A stretch of 22,845 nt of DNA, from positions 1 through 22,845 of the forward strand of contig NZ_MBFG01000022.1 of NCBI RefSeq assembly GCF_001696685.1, given 5' to 3'. The notes beneath the pieces were generated by a model. It did no database searches, was not told where the DNA came from, and saw nothing but the letters and a program-made list of their open reading frames with translations. Each line of letters begins with the position of its first letter. The stretch's first letter is position 1. The translations under genes and the position numbers were made by a program. This DNA comes from Nosocomiicoccus ampullae. Lineage in GTDB: Bacteria > Bacillota > Bacilli > Staphylococcales > Salinicoccaceae. Shown here piece after piece: positions 13,415 through 22,178 of the stretch.

Positions 13415-14911
13415 ATGACTGACAATAATTCAAGCAAGCAGTCAATTCCAGATAAAGGATTCTTTGGTCAACCGAGAGGGTTATCTACATTATTCTTTAC
13501 TGAATTTTGGGAACGTTTTAGTTACTATGGTATGAAAGCGATTCTAGCCTACTACTTATACTACTCAGTAACAAAAGGCGGTTTCGGACTTGAACAGTCT
13601 ACTGCGTTACAAATCGTATCGATTTACGGTGCGTTAATTTACATGAGTGGTATTATCGGAGGATGGCTCGCAGATAGAGTATTTGGTATTCGCCATTCGA
13701 TTTTTTATGGTGGAATACTCATCATGCTTGGTCACATCTTACTCGCACTGCCAAATAACTTTACTGTTTTAATGATTGCATTACTTCTACTCATTATTGG
13801 TACCGGATTATTAAAACCAAATATATCTACAAATGTTGGTATGTTATACGAAAAAGACGACCCGAGGGTCGACAGTGGATTTACATTATTTTATATGTCC
13901 ATTAACTTAGGTAGTTTAATTTCACCGTTACTCGTTGGAACATTACAAGTTAAATACGGCTTCCATGCAGGATTTGCTCTTGCAGCTGTCGGAATGTTCT
14001 GTGGGTTATTAACTTATGTAATCACAAACAAGAAAAACCTTGGCGATCTCGGCTTAAAACCATCCGATCCATTAAAAGCTGAAGAAAAGAAAAAATTCGG
14101 TATTATTGCAGCAGTTACAATCATTGCAATAGTGCTATTTGTTTCAATTTCTTTAATGACGAATACATTAACAATTGGTGCATTCGCTAACTTCATTACA
14201 TTTTTAGGTGTCATTTTACCGACTATTTTAATTACGAAAATGATCCTATCGAAAAAAGTATCCAAGAAGGAGCGCTCGCATTTATTTGCTTACATTCCGC
14301 TCTTTTTAGCATCTGTTGTATTCTGGATGATTCAAGAACAAGGAGCGACAGTCCTTGCAGCATTTGCAGATACTAAAACAGAATTAAGCGTAGCAAATAT
14401 TACAAATGGTTTAATCGACTTTAATATACCAGCCGCTTGGTTCCAGTCATTAAACCCGTTATTCATCGTATTTTTTGCACCGATTATTTCTAGACTATGG
14501 GTGAAACTTGGAGATCGTAACCCGTCAACTGTTACAAAGTTTACAGTCGGCGTATTACTTGCCGGAGCAGCGTACTTAATTATGATTGTTCCTTTAAGTA
14601 CAGAAGGGTTAATACATCCATTATGGCTCGTGTTAAGCTTCTTCCTTGTTACAATTGGTGAGTTATTCGTATCACCAATCGGACTTTCAACTACTACACG
14701 ACTTGCACCTGTAGCGTTCCAATCACAAATGATGTCTGTTTGGTTCTTATCCAATGCAATGGCACAAGGCCTGAACGCACAAATGGTTAAATTATATGAC
14801 CTCATTGATACGAAAGCGTACTTCATGTACTTAGGTTCATTTGCAATTATCGTTGCTGTTATATTAATTATTTTAGGACCTAAAATTCGTAAAGTAATGG
14901 GTAACTTATAA
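13415..14911 (+). CDS. dtpT: Proton-coupled di/tripeptide transporter (POT/PTR2 family)
   Basis: A 498-residue POT-family symporter with about 14 hydrophobic segments. The proton-coupling motif on the first helix is intact: E30-FW-E33-R34-FSYYG (ExxERFxYY). The second PTR2 signature is seen as FTLFYMSINLGSLISPLLVG, and the loop GGWLADRVFG and the late IGELFVSPIGLS also match the family. It imports small peptides using the proton gradient, as DtpT does in lactococci and staphylococci. SD AAAGGGGA precedes the ATG. It is monocistronic, bounded by terminators at 13312-13340 and 14916-14958. Confidence 0.93.
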   Translation: MTDNNSSKQSIPDKGFFGQPRGLSTLFFTEFWERFSYYGMKAILAYYLYYSVTKGGFGLEQSTALQIVSIYGALIYMSGIIGGWLADRVFGIRHSIFYGGILIMLGHILLALPNNFTVLMIALLLLIIGTGLLKPNISTNVGMLYEKDDPRVDSGFTLFYMSINLGSLISPLLVGTLQVKYGFHAGFALAAVGMFCGLLTYVITNKKNLGDLGLKPSDPLKAEEKKKFGIIAAVTIIAIVLFVSISLMTNTLTIGAFANFITFLGVILPTILITKMILSKKVSKKERSHLFAYIPLFLASVVFWMIQEQGATVLAAFADTKTELSVANITNGLIDFNIPAAWFQSLNPLFIVFFAPIISRLWVKLGDRNPSTVTKFTVGVLLAGAAYLIMIVPLSTEGLIHPLWLVLSFFLVTIGELFVSPIGLSTTTRLAPVAFQSQMMSVWFLSNAMAQGLNAQMVKLYDLIDTKAYFMYLGSFAIIVAVILIILGPKIRKVMGNL

Positions 14912-14915
14912 ACAT

Positions 14916-14958
14916 AAAACTGTAATTTAGTGATTCACTCACTAGATTACAGTTTTTT
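14916..14958 (+). terminator. Terminator after dtpT
   Basis: An 18-base stem with one mismatch, AAAACTGTAATTTAGTGA (14916-14933) / TCACTAGATTACAGTTTT (14939-14956), loop of five, then T-run and TTATTTTAC. Confidence 0.88.
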
Positions 14959-14983
14959 ATTTTACTTTTATACAAAATAACGC

Positions 14984-15011
14984 TTTCATTATTAAAATGA
15001 AGTGATATAAT
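14984..15011 (+). promoter_or_regulatory. Promoter of the multi-HTH protein gene
   Basis: -35-like TTTCAT (14984-14989) and perfect -10 TATAAT (15006-15011), 16 bases apart. Start expected near 15018, shortly before the SD at 15034-15040. Confidence 0.55.
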
Positions 15012-15048
15012 AATCATAATTATTTAAATAATGAAGGAGGGAGTTCTT

Positions 15049-17400
15049 GTGTCGATTTCATTATTTGTGTTATCCGTACATAACAAAAAGCTACTCAACG
15101 CAGTAAAACCACTCGTTAAAGATGAGTATAGATTGATTGACTTCGTATATAGTAATAAACGTGTTTTATCGAACTATAGCGATTTAGATATTCAGATTCG
15201 AAGAATTTGTAGCGTGTTATATGAAGAGAATGCCACGCTTTCTGTCGATGATTTAATGCACATCGATTTACTGAAAGGCTTCGGAATGACACCATCTGTC
15301 CATCGCTCATTAAAAAATGCTGGTTTTGAAACTATTCATCAATTAAAACAGCTCTCTAAAGAACAATATGACTACCACTTAAAACGTGGTGCGGGGTCCA
15401 TATATAAGAAAGCTCAAGTCGCTATAAAAGAATTTGAAAGCGTTTTTTCGGAAAAATATATTGATGTGATTTCATACGTATTACTCGTCGAACACGATAT
15501 TGATCAGTCCGTAGATGTCGAGCGATTAGTTCAGTCATCTAGCAAATTTTATTCGAATGCTAAAGAAAAAGTTTATGAGACTCTAGCAGCTTTAACAGAT
15601 GACGAAATTATTGTAAAAGTTAAAGATAAATACTACGTCAAACGTTGGTCTTTAAAAGACGTTCTCGCATTTGATTTTCCAAATAAAGACACGTATTTAA
15701 TGCGCCTAGACAATGTCAGTGTTCGTGAAATCGGTAAGAGTACTGGCGTGTCAAGAACGACTGTACTGACTTATGTTTCTCGTATCAATGCGAATTTTAT
15801 TCCGCATTACTTAAAAGAGAATTCATACAGTAAATACATCACAAAGTACAATATGCCTCGTGATACGTTTCAGTATGTGTTTCAATTAGATGATGACGTA
15901 ATATCGTACTTATATAATAAATTTGAAACTAATGATTTCTCAACTGACGTCGAAGCAATCGTTAAAGATCATACATTAACAAAAGATAAATTGGATCGCC
16001 TTCTCTATTTTGAAAAGATGTTTATAAACAGTGAAGGTAACGTCGTGACACAATCGAGCACGAATCTCTTTGAAGATTTAGTATATCGATATAAAGACCA
16101 ATCGTTTGCACTCGAATCGTTTTACGAATTATATATGAACGAGTTAACAACAAATCCAGTGCTAAATATTAAACCAACAGATATCCGTAGATTCGAATCG
16201 ATTATCGACAACTCAGATTCTGTCGTAAAGAGTATCAAACATCAATTTAGATACTATGACACGAATATCACTCAAGACACGATCAACATCATTAACGATA
16301 TATTATCGACGTTAAAAGGGAGCTACGGCTTACAATTCGTCTACGATAATCATATAGAAACGCTATCGAAGATCGGTCTTATAAATGGATATGAACTCGG
16401 TAGCCTTATGAATAAAGTCGGTCTATCAAAATTTAACGACGTCATTTCCATCATTAGAATTAGTACGATTCAAGTCGGGTGCAGCCACCAAAATTTTATA
16501 GAAGATAAAGTATGTCAGTTCACCGGTAGATCGTTAAACGAACTCCTCGATCATTTACAAAATGACTACGGGTTACACAGAGATACGATGTTTACGTATA
16601 TTTCTAATCAACACGTCGACTATATATTTGACGGAATCATTCGTTGCCATAATACGATTCCTAAATGTGAGTCGTTTTATAAAGAAGCGAAAAAACGTCT
16701 CACTGAACCGATTTATTTAGTCTCTGAGGTCATGGCTGATTTATCTGAAATTGCAAATAAAGAACTCATTCCGAGTAAGCAATTATTCCATAATCTTGGC
16801 TATACGACAAAAGGTAGCGCCATTATTTACAAAGACACGTTTAACAATGCACATGAAGCAATTAAAGCGTGGATTGTCTCTAAAGAAGTATTTGAAACTG
16901 ATACGCGTGAAATTTTTAAAGCACAACAATGGTACTCTGAGACATACAAACTCGAAAGAGATTTAATTATCTTTAGACTTAGCCCAAATGAACTCATCCA
17001 CTATACTTACTTAATAAATCTTGGAATTTCCAAACCGATGGTGGATAGTTTCATCTATGAAGTGAAACAATTTACGAAGAAACATAAATACTTTACACTA
17101 CCCTTCTTAAAAAAACATGGATTTAAACACGAGTTGTTCGATTACTTAAATGATTATACGTTAGAGAGAATTTTAGCAACGAGACAAAACATATACCCTC
17201 AAAGCTTCAGTTCACCAATCATTTACACTAACGATCTTAACGTTCAGTCAAAAAGTGACGTGTTAAAAGATATCTATACAAAGAATCCAATGTCATTAAA
17301 TAAAATGGTTAAATACTTAGAGAAAACATATAGCTTAACCATCTCAAAAGTCGAATTAAAATATAGACTCTCCTCAACAGGAGCGTTAGTAAATAAATAA
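15049..17400 (+). CDS. Large multi-HTH protein of unknown function (alpha-CTD-like and sigma region 4-like segments)
   Basis: A 783-residue cytoplasmic protein with no membrane segment. Near residues 75-115 a helix-hairpin-helix-like stretch (LLKGFGMTPSVHRSLKNAGF, then LKRGAGSIYKKAQ) resembles the RNA polymerase alpha C-terminal domain. Near 220-245, VREIGKSTGVSRTTVLTYV is a clear sigma region 4-like HTH. Further on, SYGLQFVYDNHIETLSKIGL with NGYELGSLMNKV, DYGLHRDTMFTYISN and YFTLPFLKKHGFKHELFDYL look like repeated winged-helix or HARE-like modules, ending with NKMVKYLEKTYSLTISKVEL. Similar large sigma-R4-type proteins occur in Firmicutes, but I know no established function. GTG 15049 is chosen because AAGGAGG (15034-15040) sits eight bases upstream; the in-frame ATG at 15031 overlaps that SD. 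The gene has its own promoter and stands alone. A DNA-binding or polymerase-binding role is inferred. Confidence 0.72.
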   Translation: MSISLFVLSVHNKKLLNAVKPLVKDEYRLIDFVYSNKRVLSNYSDLDIQIRRICSVLYEENATLSVDDLMHIDLLKGFGMTPSVHRSLKNAGFETIHQLKQLSKEQYDYHLKRGAGSIYKKAQVAIKEFESVFSEKYIDVISYVLLVEHDIDQSVDVERLVQSSSKFYSNAKEKVYETLAALTDDEIIVKVKDKYYVKRWSLKDVLAFDFPNKDTYLMRLDNVSVREIGKSTGVSRTTVLTYVSRINANFIPHYLKENSYSKYITKYNMPRDTFQYVFQLDDDVISYLYNKFETNDFSTDVEAIVKDHTLTKDKLDRLLYFEKMFINSEGNVVTQSSTNLFEDLVYRYKDQSFALESFYELYMNELTTNPVLNIKPTDIRRFESIIDNSDSVVKSIKHQFRYYDTNITQDTINIINDILSTLKGSYGLQFVYDNHIETLSKIGLINGYELGSLMNKVGLSKFNDVISIIRISTIQVGCSHQNFIEDKVCQFTGRSLNELLDHLQNDYGLHRDTMFTYISNQHVDYIFDGIIRCHNTIPKCESFYKEAKKRLTEPIYLVSEVMADLSEIANKELIPSKQLFHNLGYTTKGSAIIYKDTFNNAHEAIKAWIVSKEVFETDTREIFKAQQWYSETYKLERDLIIFRLSPNELIHYTYLINLGISKPMVDSFIYEVKQFTKKHKYFTLPFLKKHGFKHELFDYLNDYTLERILATRQNIYPQSFSSPIIYTNDLNVQSKSDVLKDIYTKNPMSLNKMVKYLEKTYSLTISKVELKYRLSSTGALVNK

Positions 17401-17402
17401 AG

Positions 17403-17446
17403 ATAACAAAAAAGACTGTAGACCTCTTAAGAGTTATCTACAGTCT
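17403..17446. terminator. Terminator between the multi-HTH gene and nos, stronger for nos
   Basis: AGACTGTAGA (17413-17422) pairs with TCTACAGTCT (17437-17446). On the minus strand it runs into TTTTTTGTTATC, ideal for the convergent nos transcript. On the plus strand only CATTATTT follows. Confidence 0.75.
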
Positions 17447-17468
17447 CATTATTTCCTAAGAAATATTT

Positions 17469-18518
17469 TTAATGCATGGGGCATTTGTTTTCTCGATATA
17501 AGAAATTTGGTGACCTCATTGTGTTATCAAATCCGTAATGATAGTTATGAGTCAGAGACGGTGATAACGGGGGTGCGAGCCAGCTCCACTTTCCTGTTAC
17601 TGTACGTCCCGCTTCTTGTTCTAATCGTTCAAATGTTTTAAATTGTTTAGATGCTGTAATATGATCGACCATCGTTACTTTACTATCTCTAAACGAGTGA
17701 TAAACTGCGTAGCTAATTTCTACGAGCGCTCGGTCTCTCCAATATGTCGTCGTCTTCGACATGTCTAATTCTAGTGCTTTAGCGATACTTTCTAATTTGT
17801 TATATCGATAATCATCGGTAAAATTTCTAACCGCGATTTCTGTTTCCATATACCAGCCATTAAACGGTGTTGTATGGTAATAAATTCCACCTATTTCTAA
17901 ATCCATACAACTAATAATCGGTACCGCGTACCATTTAAGACCTAAATCTTTTAACTTTGGATAATGATGATGTTCGATGTCTACTTCTTTAATAAGGCCT
18001 TCACGGTATTCATGATAATGAATCTCTCCATCACCTACTTTATATAAAAGAGGCAACACATTAAAGTCACCTGGTTCACTCTTCCAACCGACCTTTTCTG
18101 CTTGTTTAGTCGCTGCTCTCGACCTCGGATCTCCGACATTATCATATCCTGCATAACGTATAAGTTGTTCGTTATATAGCGTAATATCATTACTATAGAT
18201 TGAGACCATCGGTACAATTTTACCACCGTTTGTCGCATCATTAATATGCGTTTCAATCGATTTAACAAAATCCGCTTCATTATCGATATGTCTCTCATCT
18301 CTAACGACAAGACTTTCCCAGTACAATCTACCGATACAACGGTTAGAATTACGCCATGCCACACGCGCACCGTATTCTAACTCTTTAGACGTATGCGTGT
18401 AACGATTTTTCTCATCGATTTCTTTTTTAATCTCGCTTAACCTATTTGCCGGATCGCCTAACTTTAACTCGTCGTACATCATTTCTATAAACTCTGTTGC
18501 TTGTTTAAATAGCTCCAT
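17469..18518 (-). CDS. nos: Bacterial nitric oxide synthase, oxygenase domain only
   Basis: A 349-residue NOS oxygenase, the usual length of Bacillus/Staphylococcus enzymes, with no fused reductase; electrons must come from general flavodoxins or reductases. It makes NO and citrulline from arginine, protecting against oxidative stress and antibiotics (family knowledge). The haem thiolate is Cys61 in AWRNSNRCIGRLYW. The substrate-binding Glu is in FNGWYMETEIAVRNF, where the residue before TEI (often Gly or Val) is Glu. The pterin/dimer-side motif GKWSWLAPPLSPSLTHNYH is intact, as is DRALVEISYAVYHSF. Start ATG 18518 with AGGA upstream. It is divergent from thymidine kinase (119 bases between) and ends at a strong terminator. 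Confidence 0.95.
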   Translation of the reverse strand: MELFKQATEFIEMMYDELKLGDPANRLSEIKKEIDEKNRYTHTSKELEYGARVAWRNSNRCIGRLYWESLVVRDERHIDNEADFVKSIETHINDATNGGKIVPMVSIYSNDITLYNEQLIRYAGYDNVGDPRSRAATKQAEKVGWKSEPGDFNVLPLLYKVGDGEIHYHEYREGLIKEVDIEHHHYPKLKDLGLKWYAVPIISCMDLEIGGIYYHTTPFNGWYMETEIAVRNFTDDYRYNKLESIAKALELDMSKTTTYWRDRALVEISYAVYHSFRDSKVTMVDHITASKQFKTFERLEQEAGRTVTGKWSWLAPPLSPSLTHNYHYGFDNTMRSPNFLYRENKCPMH

Positions 18519-18593
18519 ACAATCGTTCCTAACATTATCTATTCAATTATTATGTTACACGAGAATAGACATTTATAATATATAAATATGAAA

Positions 18594-18622
18594 TTCATGT
18601 TAAAATTGATGCTGATTATATA
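18594..18622 (+). promoter_or_regulatory. Possible promoter of the thymidine kinase gene
   Basis: TTCATG (18594-18599) and TATATA (18617-18622), 17 bases apart, in the 119-base region between divergent nos and the kinase. Weak match; several other AT-rich -10-like sites are close by. Confidence 0.4.
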
Positions 18623-18637
18623 AAGGTTGGGATTATT

Positions 18638-19210
18638 ATGGCGAAACTTTATTTTCGTTACGGGACAATGCAAAGTAACAAAAGTAATCAAATTATCACG
18701 ACGCATCATCAATATACGACTCAAGGTAAGAGATGCTTGGCGTATACAACACCGATTGATTCAAGAAGTGGGTATAAAAAAATAAAATCTAGAGTCGGCT
18801 TAGAACTCGAAGCAGAGTATATAACGGATGATATCTTTGAGAAAGTTAAAAAAGAGAATGAGAAAGAAAAAGTGTTTGCAGTTTTGATCGATGAAGCTCA
18901 ATTTTTATCGAAAAAAGACATTCATAATTTAAGCGATATTCCAGACTTACTCGATATTCCTGTCATTGCTTTCGGTTTAAAAACAGATTTTAGAAATGAA
19001 TTGTTTGAAGGCAGTCGTACACTACTGGAACTCGCTGATGCTATTGACGAATTAAAAACAGTTTGTCAGTTCTGCAATAAAAAAGCGACATTAAACATGA
19101 GATTACATAATAATATTCCGACAAATGTCGGTGAATCGATTCAAATCGGTGACGAAGAATACGTCCCTGTATGTCGTAAGTGCTATAAAGAGCGATTGGA
19201 TTTAGTATAG
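18638..19210 (+). CDS. tdk: Thymidine kinase, type II
   Basis: A 190-residue type II (TK1-like) thymidine kinase, which phosphorylates thymidine for nucleotide salvage. It opens AKLYFRYGTMQSNKSNQI, the usual start of this family, with the P-loop at about residues 9-16. Here the P-loop reads GTMQSNKS, with Asn where the GxxxxGKS consensus has Gly. The Walker B / catalytic Glu motif VLIDEAQFL is intact, as are the lasso region (ELFEGSRTLLELAD) and the four zinc-binding Cys as CQFC and CRKC. Length is normal. It stands alone next to nos, not in the rpmE-tdk-prfA context common in Firmicutes, so it may be a second copy (inference). The product may be active or altered. Confidence 0.88.
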   Translation: MAKLYFRYGTMQSNKSNQIITTHHQYTTQGKRCLAYTTPIDSRSGYKKIKSRVGLELEAEYITDDIFEKVKKENEKEKVFAVLIDEAQFLSKKDIHNLSDIPDLLDIPVIAFGLKTDFRNELFEGSRTLLELADAIDELKTVCQFCNKKATLNMRLHNNIPTNVGESIQIGDEEYVPVCRKCYKERLDLV

Positions 19211-19217
19211 AAACGGT

Positions 19218-19257
19218 AAAAGAGAGTTTTAGGCGTAGAACTAAAACTCTCTTTTTT
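19218..19257. terminator. Bidirectional terminator between thymidine kinase and the bacteriocin operon
   Basis: Perfect 15-bp stem AAAAGAGAGTTTTAG (19218-19232) / CTAAAACTCTCTTTT (19241-19255), loop of eight, T-run on plus (19252-19257) and TTTTACCG on minus. Confidence 0.88.
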
Positions 19258-19286
19258 AAAATTAGTAGGAATAATTATTTATAATT

Positions 19287-19955
19287 TTAAATATTGCTCA
19301 TTGAATTAGAATAATCATTAAGATTAATTATTCTATCTGCTTGTTGTGCTTGTTCCATATTATGAGTGACTAAAACCACTGTTTTTTTATACGTATCTCT
19401 CAAATCTTTTACAAGGTTAAAAGAAAGATGTGCTAAATTTGGATCGAGTGAACCTGTTGGTTCATCAGCTAATATAATATCCCCTGGTTTTAATATCGTT
19501 CTTGCCACCGCAACTCTTTGTTGTTCTCCACCTGATAAAGTATTTACATCGTCATTTATTAAAGTTTCTATTTCAAGCTTCTTTAAAACGTTATTTACTA
19601 ATTCTATTTTTGTATTTTGATGCTCTTTCACGTACTGAAGCGCCATCAATAAATTATCTTTTACGGTCATATTAGAAATAAGTGCATACGATTGGAATAA
19701 ATAATTAATCGTATTCCTTCTCATTAGTGTGGCTGCTCTAGAGTTTATCGCAGGTAACTTCTGATTATTTATTCTGATTTCTCCTAAATCGACACTTTCT
19801 AGTAGGCCAATCATATTCAATAATGTGGATTTACCACATCCAGACTTTCCAATGATCGCTACAAATTCCCCCGCTTCAATATCCAGAGAAAAATTATTAA
19901 TAATCGTTCTACTTCCAAATTGTTTTGTAATATTTTTTATCTCAACTGCTTTCAT
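19287..19955 (-). CDS. ABC transporter ATPase of the lactococcin 972-type bacteriocin locus
   Basis: A 222-residue MacB/LolD-like ATPase: Walker A GKSGCGKST (about 36-44), Q-loop YLFQSYALI, signature TLSGGEQQRVAVART, Walker B IILADEPTGSLD and switch His in VLVTHNM. Its start lies three bases after the stop of the membrane-protein gene, and its SD (AAGGAG) is within the last codons of that gene, so translation is coupled. In lactococcin 972 loci this ATPase and the DUF1430-type membrane protein follow the bacteriocin gene and are thought to give immunity or help remove the bacteriocin (family knowledge). The downstream terminator at 19218-19257 ends the operon. Confidence 0.88.
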   Translation of the reverse strand: MKAVEIKNITKQFGSRTIINNFSLDIEAGEFVAIIGKSGCGKSTLLNMIGLLESVDLGEIRINNQKLPAINSRAATLMRRNTINYLFQSYALISNMTVKDNLLMALQYVKEHQNTKIELVNNVLKKLEIETLINDDVNTLSGGEQQRVAVARTILKPGDIILADEPTGSLDPNLAHLSFNLVKDLRDTYKKTVVLVTHNMEQAQQADRIINLNDYSNSMSNI

Positions 19956-19958
19956 TAA

Positions 19959-22157
19959 TTATTTCTCCTTAATTGATAAAAGTAATTGCTTTGTATCATT
20001 TTTCGTCATGTAAAAGTAAAATATTGATAACTGAATAATCCCATAAATAATGATTAGAATAATGCCTATCTTTGATCCAGATAAAGATACAACTATAATA
20101 TTAATTGTCCATATGAATAGGATGCTGATTAGTGGTAATGTATACATTTTAAGAAAATCAAATCCTAAAAATTTAGATACATATAATTTTTCATTATTGG
20201 ATAATCGATAAACATATGCTAAAGAGAGGAGTAATAGAATAGAAAGTAATAAAGCTCCTAAAATTGCTCCAGAAAACCATAAAATTGTTTGCGTTAAATC
20301 TTTTTGAAGTCCATCGATATATTCTTCAACCTTTACAAACGTTAATTTATTATCAGACAAATTATACTTAGACAAATATTCTTTTGAAGTATATTTGTCA
20401 GCTGTATCCTTATCTTTAAATTTAATAAAGCTATTGAGATTATTGCTTCTCAAACTTTCTGACTGTCTAAAAGCCATATTTTCTGGAGTAATTATATAAA
20501 TCACCGGATTATTTGTTAAGATATCTTGCTCGGGGTCATGACTCCAGTTAAACACTTTGGTATTATACTTAAAATCAATAAATTTAAATTTATTTTTTTC
20601 GTTAAAAGAAGTAGGAATATCACTTTCATTATATTCACTAGATTCACTTTCTTTTAAAAATGCTTCAACTTTTGATTTTTCTTTTTTACTGAGAGTATCT
20701 GGAATAAGAAAAACCTTAGTTCCTGCCTCAGCCTCATTGATGAGTGCATCATCTACTTCAATACCAATTTCTCGTAAATAATTTGGAGAGTATGTCATAT
20801 ACCAAAAAGCCTCGTCTGGTACATTTTTATATATCTCATTTTCTCTATAGAAATTTAATATATCTTTACTCATATAGTCCGTCGTTGCAATAAAAACAGA
20901 AGGATCTTTTCTAATTGATCTATACCAATTAAAAAAATCTTGGTTTAATTCGTTAGATTGTCCAGAAACTGTAGATATATCATTACCAATATTCACATCT
21001 CTTAATGTGTAATATTCTGATACGCTCGTCCATTGTTCTCTAATTTCAACATTTTTAGTTACTTCTTTCATTGGACTATCTAAATATATACTTCCAACTA
21101 CTAGTAATGAGCTGAGTAATATATAGCCAGTTGAACCAATAAAATAGAGTGCTAAAGTAGGAAACTTTCCTTTAATGGCATCGACTGGTTTAATTGAGAA
21201 TACAACTAAGGTAGATATTAAAATTATTACTAATATTAGTACTACATTAATAATTCCTACTAAGAAAAACTGTGATAATACTTTCAATGAGACGTCTTTC
21301 CATCCACTTATCAGCCAGAAAGTCAAAGCGAGTAATGGGATTAAGAATATGGAAAAGACTATGAATTGAGAAAATATTTGCTTTGAAATTGTAGCTTTGG
21401 TCCACCCTAGTAACGTTAAATTTCCAAATTTTTTAAGGTTAGAAATTGCGATAGATACAAACAATGTAAATTGTGTTAGTAATGTCAATACTATTAAGCA
21501 AGAAAGGATTATAGGAACTAATCCACTCTCATTTTCTGTTCCGCTATTTGCAAATTTTAATGAATCTACAGATTGATTTGTCACCCGTGATAAATCTTTT
21601 AGAAAATTTCTTTCTATTGATTCATTTGAAATTCCATATACGGTATATACCCCATTTACACTTTTAGTGATGTCCATATAATCTGATAAATTTACGAGAG
21701 AGTGATTGTTTGAAAAAAATATATCAGGAACATTCTTAACACTATAGATAGAACCATTGAAAGCACCAATCGTTACTAATTCTTTCCTGTTTTCTGTTAG
21801 TAATTCAATGTCATTTTTTGAAATCACTGTATGATCAAATGCAGTAACTTCAGGAAAGTTATTTTTGCTTCCAATAATTCCAAACAATTGATGTTCAGTC
21901 TCATTATTAATCTTTGAAGTAATAATGAAAAGATCAGGGTATTCATCAAATATATTAAGAATTTCTTCTTTTTTATTAATAGAATTGTTTTTAATATAGA
22001 AAGTATATTTATTTTGTGAATATTGAAGCTCATTCCATGCATTATTGTAAGATTGTCCCAAATTAAAAGTTGCCATCAAAAGAAGTAGTATCCCTTGAAT
22101 GGCAACTAATAAAAAAGTGAGATATCTAATTTTTCCAACGAATTGTGTATTCTTCAT
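19959..22157 (-). CDS. DUF1430-type bacteriocin-associated integral membrane protein
   Basis: A 732-residue membrane protein with the layout of bacteriocin-associated membrane proteins. There is one N-terminal helix (about 11-32) and a large domain presumably outside. A cluster of about four helices follows at roughly 210-355 (for example IILSCLIVLTLLTQFTLFVS). A second extracytoplasmic domain of about 280 residues comes next, then a C-terminal group of about four helices (LWFSGAILGALLLSILLLLS onward). This doubled FtsX-like arrangement fits a partner of the MacB-type ATPase encoded next. It starts 21 bases after the bacteriocin stop, with AGGTGAG as SD. Immunity or export function is inferred from family context. 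The coding region is noticeably AT-rich, in keeping with horizontal acquisition. Confidence 0.82.
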   Translation of the reverse strand: MKNTQFVGKIRYLTFLLVAIQGILLLLMATFNLGQSYNNAWNELQYSQNKYTFYIKNNSINKKEEILNIFDEYPDLFIITSKINNETEHQLFGIIGSKNNFPEVTAFDHTVISKNDIELLTENRKELVTIGAFNGSIYSVKNVPDIFFSNNHSLVNLSDYMDITKSVNGVYTVYGISNESIERNFLKDLSRVTNQSVDSLKFANSGTENESGLVPIILSCLIVLTLLTQFTLFVSIAISNLKKFGNLTLLGWTKATISKQIFSQFIVFSIFLIPLLALTFWLISGWKDVSLKVLSQFFLVGIINVVLILVIILISTLVVFSIKPVDAIKGKFPTLALYFIGSTGYILLSSLLVVGSIYLDSPMKEVTKNVEIREQWTSVSEYYTLRDVNIGNDISTVSGQSNELNQDFFNWYRSIRKDPSVFIATTDYMSKDILNFYRENEIYKNVPDEAFWYMTYSPNYLREIGIEVDDALINEAEAGTKVFLIPDTLSKKEKSKVEAFLKESESSEYNESDIPTSFNEKNKFKFIDFKYNTKVFNWSHDPEQDILTNNPVIYIITPENMAFRQSESLRSNNLNSFIKFKDKDTADKYTSKEYLSKYNLSDNKLTFVKVEEYIDGLQKDLTQTILWFSGAILGALLLSILLLLSLAYVYRLSNNEKLYVSKFLGFDFLKMYTLPLISILFIWTINIIVVSLSGSKIGIILIIIYGIIQLSIFYFYMTKNDTKQLLLSIKEK

Positions 22158-22178
22158 CTTACCTCACCTTAATAAAAA

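Noticed and set aside
14978..14992. cre-like half site AACGCTTTCATT before the multi-HTH gene
   Set aside because: Only the right half fits the CcpA consensus; the left half mismatches at both key bases.
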